Source: Pseudomonadota bacterium (GTDB lineage: Bacteria > Pseudomonadota > Gammaproteobacteria > Steroidobacterales > Steroidobacteraceae). Taken from it: a stretch of 6,737 bases of DNA. A program made the position numbers and the translations under genes. Positions 1 through 5,038 of the stretch are shown here, one piece after another; the first letter of the stretch is position 1, and each line of letters starts with the position of its first letter. The stretch covers positions 1 through 6,737 of the forward strand of contig JAJZLX010000678.1 in assembly GCA_021850555.1 (NCBI GenBank). The letters are read 5' to 3'. Below the pieces are notes generated by a model that saw only the letters and a program-made list of their open reading frames with translations, was not told the DNA's origin and ran no database searches.

Positions 1-326
1 TCCACGTCGCTCTCGGCCCCGTGGATGTTGCGGCTCAGGCTGAAGATGAGCACGATCTGCGAGCGCCCCTCGGTGCTCTGGGAGGTCATCTGGTCCACCC
101 CGGCGATCCCGCTCAGGCGCCGCTCGAGCGGCGTCGTGACGCTGGTGGCGACCGTCTCCGGGCTCGCCCCGGGCAGCTGCGCCGTCACCACGATGGCCGG
201 GAAGTCCACCTGCGGCATCGCCGAGACCGGCATCAGGAAGTAGGCGATGAGCCCCGCGAGCGCCAGCCCGCAGGAAAGCAGCGTCGTCGCCACCGGCCGG
301 GTGATGAACGGGCGCGAGATGTTCAC
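1..326 (-). CDS. mdtC: RND efflux pump inner-membrane subunit, MdtC-like (partial, N-terminal 108 codons)
   Basis: This is the start of a second RND-family proton/drug antiporter subunit. The gene runs off the left edge, so only residues 1-108 are visible. They show the typical RND opening: a short cytoplasmic end with SRPFITRPVAT, a first membrane helix at about residues 12-31, then the start of the first periplasmic subdomain with PQVDFP (38-43), LPGASPE and TPLERRLSGIAGVDQMTS. The PQVDFP form matches E. coli MdtC, whereas the preceding gene has PEVDYP as in MdtB, so the two are distinct partners rather than a recent duplication. The start is GTG, overlapping the TGA of the upstream pump gene as GTGA. 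No good Shine-Dalgarno sequence is visible, so translation probably depends on coupling. By analogy with E. coli, this subunit would join the MdtB-like protein in a heterotrimer. The transmembrane proton-relay residues lie outside the window. Confidence 0.93.
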   Translation of the reverse strand, partial: MNISRPFITRPVATTLLSCGLALAGLIAYFLMPVSAMPQVDFPAIVVTAQLPGASPETVATSVTTPLERRLSGIAGVDQMTSQSTEGRSQIVLIFSLSRNIHGAESDV

Positions 327-3300
327 GGCGGCTCGATGGACAGCGGTCCGGAGGCGCGCGGCGGCGCGCCGGCCCACGCCTTGGCGCGCCTCGCCAGCCG
401 GTCGAAGAAGAGATACACCACGGGCGTGGTGAAGAGCGTGAGCAGCTGACTCAGCAGCAGTCCGCCGGCGATCGAGAGGCCGAGCGGCCGGCGCAGCTCC
501 GAGCCGGTGCCCGTGCCGAGAATGAGCGGCAGCGCGGCGAACAGCGCCGCCACGGTGGTCATCAGGATGGGCCTGAAGCGCAGCAGCGCCGCCTCGTAGA
601 TCGCCTCGCGCGGATTCTTGCCCTCCTCGCGCTCGGCGTGCAGCGCGAAGTCGATCATCATGATCGCGTTCTTCTTGACGATGCCGATGAGCAGCACGAT
701 GCCGATGATGGAGATGATGTCCAGGCTCTCCCCGGCCGCCATCAGCGCGAGCAGCGCCCCGATGCCCGCCGACGGCAGCGTCGAGAGGATGGTGAGCGGG
801 TGGATGTAGCTCTCGTAGAGGACGCCGAGGACGATGTAGACCGTGGCGATCGCCGCGAGCAGCAGCAGCACCTCGCTGGTGAGCGAGGACTCGAAGGCGA
901 GCGCCTCGCCCTGGAACGTGGTGCTGATGCTCACCGGCAGGTCGATGTTGCGCTCGGTGTCGCGGATGGCATTCACCGCCGCCCCGAGCGAGGCCCCGGG
1001 GGCGGTGTCGAAGGAGAACATGGCCGCGGGGAACTGTCCGAGATGATCGAGCGTCAGGGGCGCGCTCCTGACCGTGATGCGCGCGATGGAGCCGAGAGGC
1101 ACCTCTCCTCCGCCGGCGGAGGGAATGTAGAACGTGTCGAGCGCGCGCACGCTGTCCGCGAGCGCCGGATCGGCCGTGAGGATCACGCGATAGTCGCTCG
1201 ACTGGGTATAGATCGTCGAGATGATCCGCTGGCCGAAGGCGTCATAGAGCGCATTGTCGATCGTGGCATCGGTGATGCCGAAGCGCGCCGCCGTGCCGTG
1301 ATCGACGTCGATCTGGATGGTGCGTCCATCCTCCGTGAAGCTCGTCGAGACGTGCTCGAGCGCAGGCTGTCGGCGCAGGGCGGCAAGCAGCTTCGGCACC
1401 CAGGGCTCGAGGATGCTGCGGGCGGCCGCCCCCAGGATGAACTGATAGCGCGCCCGGCCGACGATCGAGCTGATCGTCAGGTCCTGCACCGGTTGCAGCG
1501 AGAGGTGGATGCCCGGCACCGCGCGGGCCGCCGCGAGCAGCTCTCTCATGACCGTGGTGATGCCGGCCGAGCGGTCGTCCTTGGGCGTGAGGTTGATCAG
1601 CATCTGCCCCTGGTTGACCGTCATGTTGTTGCTGCCGACCCCGATGAAGGAGGTGAGGCTGACGACGTCGGGGTTGTGCCGCAGCACATCGGCGAGCGCC
1701 TCCTGGCGCGCCGCCATGGCCTTGAAGGAGATCGAGGGAGGACCGGTGGTCGTCGCCTGAAGGAGCGCGGTGTCCTGAAGCGGGAAGAAGCCCTTCGGGA
1801 TGGCGATGTAAAGCACCACCGTCAGCACGAGCGTGCCGGCGGCGATCCCGAGCACCAGGGGCTGGCGCTCGAGCGCCCAGGTGAGCCCACGCCCGTACGA
1901 CTCGATCAGGCGGTTGAACCAGTCTTCCGCCTTGTGCGCCCACCGGCCCTGGCGGCTCAAGGTCTGCTCGTGCGGGCGCAGGAGCTTGGCGCACAGCATC
2001 GGCACCAGCGTGAGCGAGACCACCGCGGAGATGAGGATCGAGATCGAGAGCGTGATGGCGAACTCGCGGAACAGCCGGCCCACCACCTCCCGCATGAACA
2101 GCAGCGGAATCAGCACCGCGATCAGCGAGATGGTGAGCGAGACGATCGTGAAGGCGATCTCCCCTGCGCCATCGAGCGCCGCCTCGAGCGGTCGCTTGCC
2201 CTTCTCGATGTGCCGCGAGACGTTCTCGATCATCACGATGGCGTCATCGACCACGAACCCCGAGGCGATGGTGAGGGCCATCAGCGAGAGGTTGTCCAGG
2301 CTGAAGCCGGCGAGGTACATCACCGCGAAGGTGCCGATGAGCGACACCGGCACCGAGAGGCTCGGGATGATGGTGGCCGGGATGTTGCGCAGGAAGAGGA
2401 ACATCACCATCACCACCAGGGCCACGGCGAGGACGAGCTCGAACTGCACGTCATCGACGGAGGCGCGGATGGTCTGGGTGCGATCGGTCACCACCCGCAG
2501 GTTGACGTTCGCCGGCAGCGCGGCGCGCAGCTGCGGCAGCAGCGCGCGGATCCGGTTCACCGTCTGGATGACGTTGGCCCCCGGCTGGCGCTGGATGTTG
2601 ATCAGCACCGCGGGGGTGTCGTTCACCCAGCTCGCGAGCTGGTTGTTCTGCGAGCCCATCTTCACCGTGGCGACGTTCTTCAGGTACACCGGCGCGCCGT
2701 TGCGGTAGGCGACCACGAGGTTCGCGTACTCGGCGGCGCTCTCGAGCTGGTCGTTGGCGTCGATGGTGTAGGCGTGCGCCGGGCCGTCGAAATTGCCCTT
2801 GGGCGCGTCCGAGTTGGAATTGGCGATGGTGGTGCGCAGATCATCGAGGCTCAAGCCGTAGGCGGCGAGCTGATTGAGGTTTGCCTCGATCCGCACCGCC
2901 CGCTTCGGCGCACCGTTCAGGCTCACCAGCCCCACCCCGGAAACCTGGGAGATCCTCTCGGCGATGTGCGTGTCGGCGAGGCTCTCGACCTCGGTGATCG
3001 GCATGGCGCGCGAGGTGAGCGCGAGCGTGAGGATGGGCGCGTCCGCCGGATTGACCTTGGCGTAGATCGGGGGCGCCGGCAGGTTCTGCGGCAGCAGCAT
3101 CTGCGCGGCATTGATCGCGGCCTGGACCTCCGCTTCGGCCACATCGAGGTTCAGGCTCAAGTCGAACTGCAGCGTGATCTGCGAGGCGCCCGCGGAGGTC
3201 TTGGACGACATCTGGTCGAGGCCCGACATCTGCCCGAATTCGCGCTCGAGCGGCCCGGTGACCGTGGCGCTCATCACATCCGGGCTCGCCCCGGGCAGGA

Positions 3301-3448
3301 ACGTCGAGACCACGATGGTCGGGTAGTCGACCTCCGGCAGGGTCGACACCGGCAGCATCAGATAGCCGATCGCCCCCAGGATGACGATCGCGACCATCAG
3401 CAGCGAGGTGGCGACCGGCCTCAGGATATAAGGCCGGGACGGGTTCAT
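323..3448 (-). CDS. mdtB: RND efflux pump inner-membrane subunit, MdtB-like
   Basis: A full-length (1041 aa) RND-superfamily proton/substrate antiporter, the same size as E. coli MdtB (about 1040 aa) and alignable with it from memory along its whole length. Layout: TM1 at about 11-31; periplasmic porter half with PEVDYPTIVVST (39-50) and LPGASPDVMSATVTGPLERE; TM2-6 at about 335-488; TM7 at about 528-549; second porter half at about 555-855; TM8-12 at about 858-1015. The TM4 proton-relay pair is present as GFVVDDAI with D401 and D402, and the TM10 lysine (AcrB K940 equivalent) is K926 in IGIVKKNAIMMIDFA, so the pump looks functional. In the E. coli MdtBC complex the B subunit is thought mainly to carry protons while C handles drug binding; extending this here is inference. 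The ATG overlaps the adaptor stop as ATGA, and its own stop overlaps the next gene as GTGA. Substrates cannot be read from sequence; E. coli MdtABC exports bile salts, novobiocin and similar compounds. Confidence 0.96.
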   Translation of the reverse strand: MNPSRPYILRPVATSLLMVAIVILGAIGYLMLPVSTLPEVDYPTIVVSTFLPGASPDVMSATVTGPLEREFGQMSGLDQMSSKTSAGASQITLQFDLSLNLDVAEAEVQAAINAAQMLLPQNLPAPPIYAKVNPADAPILTLALTSRAMPITEVESLADTHIAERISQVSGVGLVSLNGAPKRAVRIEANLNQLAAYGLSLDDLRTTIANSNSDAPKGNFDGPAHAYTIDANDQLESAAEYANLVVAYRNGAPVYLKNVATVKMGSQNNQLASWVNDTPAVLINIQRQPGANVIQTVNRIRALLPQLRAALPANVNLRVVTDRTQTIRASVDDVQFELVLAVALVVMVMFLFLRNIPATIIPSLSVPVSLIGTFAVMYLAGFSLDNLSLMALTIASGFVVDDAIVMIENVSRHIEKGKRPLEAALDGAGEIAFTIVSLTISLIAVLIPLLFMREVVGRLFREFAITLSISILISAVVSLTLVPMLCAKLLRPHEQTLSRQGRWAHKAEDWFNRLIESYGRGLTWALERQPLVLGIAAGTLVLTVVLYIAIPKGFFPLQDTALLQATTTGPPSISFKAMAARQEALADVLRHNPDVVSLTSFIGVGSNNMTVNQGQMLINLTPKDDRSAGITTVMRELLAAARAVPGIHLSLQPVQDLTISSIVGRARYQFILGAAARSILEPWVPKLLAALRRQPALEHVSTSFTEDGRTIQIDVDHGTAARFGITDATIDNALYDAFGQRIISTIYTQSSDYRVILTADPALADSVRALDTFYIPSAGGGEVPLGSIARITVRSAPLTLDHLGQFPAAMFSFDTAPGASLGAAVNAIRDTERNIDLPVSISTTFQGEALAFESSLTSEVLLLLAAIATVYIVLGVLYESYIHPLTILSTLPSAGIGALLALMAAGESLDIISIIGIVLLIGIVKKNAIMMIDFALHAEREEGKNPREAIYEAALLRFRPILMTTVAALFAALPLILGTGTGSELRRPLGLSIAGGLLLSQLLTLFTTPVVYLFFDRLARRAKAWAGAPPRASGPLSIEPP
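353..370 (-). other. GC-rich hairpin just upstream of the mdtC-like start
   Basis: A 7-bp perfect inverted repeat (GGCGCGC at 353-359, GCGCGCC at 364-370) encloses a 4-nt loop, 27 bases upstream of the GTG start at 326 in the mRNA sense. It lies in the last codons of the mdtB-like gene (Ala/Arg/Pro-rich tail). It could slow ribosomes or structure the coupled start. In DNA this rich in GC and GCG codons it may be chance. Confidence 0.35.
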
Positions 3449-4866
3449 GTCTTACTCGCCCGCCGGGAGCAGCCCTGGCGCCGGTAGGCGCGGGCGAGTA
3501 ACTTGGCTCTGACGCCGCTTGCCCCGTGCATCGCCCGGGCGATGCGCGCGCAGCGGTCGGCAGGGCTCGCAGCGCGGGCCGTGCCGCCGGCGAGCGCGCT
3601 CTTGCGCCCCGGGATGCGCACGCGGGCCCCGTTTCGCAGCTCATCGGCCCCGTCGGTCACCACCGTCTCCCCGGCGCTCAGGCCGCTCGTGACGGCGATC
3701 AGCTCCCCGTCGGTCGGCCCAGTGACGATGTTGCGCAGCTGCACCGTATCGCCCGGCCTCACCACGTAGACGAAATTGCTCGAGGGACCGTTCTGAACGG
3801 CCGCGCCGGGCACCACCACCTGGTTCTTGAGCGTGCGCACCACCAGCTTGACGTTCACGAACTCGTTGGGGAAGAGCTGCAAGGCGGTGTTGGTGAACAG
3901 CGCGCGCATCTGCAGCGTGCCGGTGGTCGTGTCGATCTGATTGTCGATGCTCGCGAGCGAGCCGGTCGCGATGAGGTGGCGCATGTCGCGGCTGTAGGCC
4001 TCGACCTTGAGGATCTTGCCGGCGTGCATCGGGCGGAAGATCTCTTCAAGATCGCTTTCCGGCACCGAGAACAGCACCGACATCGGCCGCATCTGCGTCA
4101 CGGTGACGATGGGCGTGGTCTGGTTCGCCTGCAGGAGGTTGCCGATGTCCACCTGGCGCAGCCCGACCAGGCCCGCGACCGGGGTGCTGATGCGGCAGTA
4201 GCTCAGGTTGAGGCGGGCGGTCTCGACCGCCGCCTTGTCGGTCTCGACGATGGCCTCGTCCTGCTGCACGGTGCCGAGCTGATCGGCATAGGTCTGTTGG
4301 GCGACCGAGTCCTGCGCGAGCAGCCGCTTGTACCGGGCGAGATCGATGCGGGCGGTGGTGAGGGCGGCCTGGGCGCTCGCGAGCTGCCCCAGGGTCTGAT
4401 CGAGCGCCGCCTTGTAGGGGCGCGGGTCGATCTGCGCAAGCAGCGCCCCGGCGCGCACCATCTGGCCTTCCCTGAAGGCGATCGTCACCAGAGGCCCGCT
4501 CACCTGCGGGCGCACGTTCACCGTGGCGAGCGGCGTGACGGTGCCCAGGGCATCGATCACGACCGGCACATCCGCAGTGGTCGCCTTCGCCACGCTCACC
4601 GGCATCGGTCCGCCGAAGCCGCGCAAGGCCATCATGCGGTTGCCCGCGTGATGGCGGTAGATGACGAAGGCGATCAGGGCGAGGAACACGCCGAGGCCGA
4701 TCCAGGCGATGCGCCGGTGGCGCCTCACACGCGCCTCCCCGGCGGACGCCTCGGGGGAACCCGATCTTGCGAGGGCAGCGGGGTCCGGCTCCCCCTCGCC
4801 CGGGACGGGCCGGTTCAGGGCAACTTGATCAGGGAGGGCCCGCTCTGGGGCGTCGTGCAAGTCCAT
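3445..4866 (-). CDS. mdtA: RND efflux periplasmic adaptor (membrane fusion protein), MdtA-like
   Basis: The adaptor subunit that links the RND pump to an outer-membrane channel. A single signal-anchor helix (about residues 53-70, preceded by RVRRHRR) holds it in the inner membrane; no lipobox is seen. The first barrel-sandwich half is at about 115-150 (VNVRPQVSGPL, REGQMVRAGALLAQIDP). An alpha-helical hairpin follows at about 152-222. The second lipoyl half is RISTPVAGLVGLRQVDIGNLL (225-245), then a beta-barrel at about 262-345 with SIDNQIDTTTGT and FPNEFVNVKLVV, and a membrane-proximal domain to about 420. The core aligns with E. coli MdtA (415 aa), but this protein is 473 aa. The excess is an acidic, Pro-rich N-terminus and an Arg/Ala-rich C-terminal tail of about 53 residues with no family counterpart I recognise. 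A GTG at 4728 with a good ribosome-binding site may be the true start, giving 427 aa. It is the first gene of the efflux operon, 172 bp after the ClC gene, and overlaps mdtB as ATGA. Confidence 0.94.
   Translation of the reverse strand: MDLHDAPERALPDQVALNRPVPGEGEPDPAALARSGSPEASAGEARVRRHRRIAWIGLGVFLALIAFVIYRHHAGNRMMALRGFGGPMPVSVAKATTADVPVVIDALGTVTPLATVNVRPQVSGPLVTIAFREGQMVRAGALLAQIDPRPYKAALDQTLGQLASAQAALTTARIDLARYKRLLAQDSVAQQTYADQLGTVQQDEAIVETDKAAVETARLNLSYCRISTPVAGLVGLRQVDIGNLLQANQTTPIVTVTQMRPMSVLFSVPESDLEEIFRPMHAGKILKVEAYSRDMRHLIATGSLASIDNQIDTTTGTLQMRALFTNTALQLFPNEFVNVKLVVRTLKNQVVVPGAAVQNGPSSNFVYVVRPGDTVQLRNIVTGPTDGELIAVTSGLSAGETVVTDGADELRNGARVRIPGRKSALAGGTARAASPADRCARIARAMHGASGVRAKLLARAYRRQGCSRRASKT
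3452..3501 (-). promoter_or_regulatory. Perfect 12-bp stem-loop covering the mdtB-like ribosome-binding region
   Basis: TTACTCGCCCGC (3452-3463) and GCGGGCGAGTAA (3490-3501) are exact reverse complements separated by 26 nt. In the minus-strand mRNA the downstream arm reads GCGGGCGAGTAA and ends three bases before the ATG at 3448, so the only purine-rich ribosome-binding segment (GGGCGAG) is inside the stem. The upstream arm falls in the final codons of the adaptor gene and uses a TTA leucine codon, which is unusual in DNA this GC-rich. No T-run follows, so it is not an intrinsic terminator. The likely effect is to hide the mdtB start until a ribosome finishing mdtA opens the stem. The inverted repeat is seen directly; the function is inferred. 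It could instead be a REP-like repeat inserted at the gene junction. Confidence 0.6.
3528..3545. repeat. Perfect 18-bp palindrome in the adaptor's 3' end
   Basis: GCATCGCCCGGGCGATGC is its own reverse complement with no central spacer (9-bp arms). It sits 26 bp from the 12-bp inverted repeat, inside the non-conserved tail of the mdtA-like gene, where it encodes part of ARIARAMHG. It may be a protein-binding operator, a cruciform or hairpin element, or part of a compound repeat with its neighbour. A perfect 18-bp palindrome is uncommon by chance in under 7 kb, although GC bias raises the odds. Confidence 0.55.
4726..4740 (-). promoter_or_regulatory. Ribosome-binding site and alternative GTG start for the mdtA-like gene
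   Basis: In the minus-strand sense GGGGAGG (4740-4734) precedes a GTG (4728-4726) by five bases. Starting here gives VRRHRRIAWIGLGVF, a basic tip followed at once by the signal-anchor helix, which is how most adaptors of this family begin. By contrast the ATG at 4866 has only a distant GGGGTGG, and its 46 extra residues are acidic and Pro/Ala-rich. The site is in the same frame, so either start yields the same mature adaptor. Confidence 0.45.
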
Positions 4867-4915
4867 CCTACAAGCCTACCACCCCTGCCCTGGCCGCCCG
4901 CCCGGCGCGGGAGGG

Positions 4916-4935
4916 AGATTTGTGAAGATTTCTGA
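4916..4935. promoter_or_regulatory. Tandem 10-bp direct repeat, candidate response-regulator site
   Basis: AGATTTGTGA (4916-4925) is followed directly by AGATTTCTGA (4926-4935), identical at 9 of 10 positions. Head-to-tail half-sites one helical turn apart are the usual layout for OmpR/PhoB-family response regulators. In E. coli mdtABC is controlled by one of these, BaeR. The copy does not match the E. coli BaeR box as I recall it, and no regulator gene is in the window. It lies 50-70 bp before the ATG at 4866. Site assignment is inference. Confidence 0.35.
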
Positions 4936-4980
4936 ACGCCCTGCAACACAAGTAGCGTCTTTGCAGGATCGGGGGCCTCA

Positions 4981-5022
4981 GCTTCGACGAGGCTGCGGGC
5001 CGGAAATTCCGTCGTCCGAAGC
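4981..5022 (-). other. Bulged 10-bp stem-loop just after the ClC stop codon
   Basis: GCTTCGACGA (4981-4990) pairs with TCGTCCGAAGC (5012-5022) over ten base pairs, leaving a single C unpaired, around a 21-nt loop. The loop holds a smaller palindrome, CGGAAATTCCG (5001-5011). The structure starts 16 bases past the ClC stop in the mRNA sense. There is no T-tract, so it is not a standard intrinsic terminator. It could protect the 3' end, mark a processing site between ClC and the efflux operon, or (the inner palindrome) bind a dimeric regulator. Confidence 0.45.
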
Positions 5023-5038
5023 GCGGGATCGGGCAATC

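Larger units (their letters stand above)
4867..5038. other. Spacer between the ClC gene and the efflux operon
   Basis: This 172-bp stretch is the longest gap between genes inside the window. It is locally more AT-rich than the flanking coding DNA (around 4915-4965). It contains the bulged hairpin and the tandem decamer listed separately. No convincing sigma-70 promoter and no T-run terminator is visible, yet it is the natural place for an efflux-operon promoter. A stop codon in frame with mdtA at 4878-4876 rules out a longer adaptor. Confidence 0.6.

Noticed and set aside
3243..3252. A recurring CGCTCGAGCG-like palindrome (for example near 122, 1867, 3243 and 5902)
   Set aside because: In these genes it encodes Leu-Glu-Arg with preferred codons (CTC-GAG-CG), for example PLERR, ALERQ, PLERE and ALERR. 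Codon use explains it; no operator is needed.
1..3448. Possibility that the two RND genes are a recent tandem duplication
   Set aside because: The visible N-termini differ at many positions and carry the separate MdtB-type (EVDYP) and MdtC-type (QVDFP) signatures, pointing to an old paralogous pair.
638..3487. A very long plus-strand open frame opposite the mdtB-like gene, and a similar one opposite the adaptor (3526-4935)
   Set aside because: The translations are rich in Arg, His, Asp and Gly without any recognisable domain. Such stop-free antisense frames are expected in high-GC coding DNA. The minus-strand frames carry full RND and adaptor signatures.
4918..4946. Sigma-70 promoter for mdtA (TTGCAG, 17 bp, ACAAAT on the minus strand)
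   Set aside because: Spacing is right, but each box matches the consensus at only about three of six bases, so it is not distinguishable from background.
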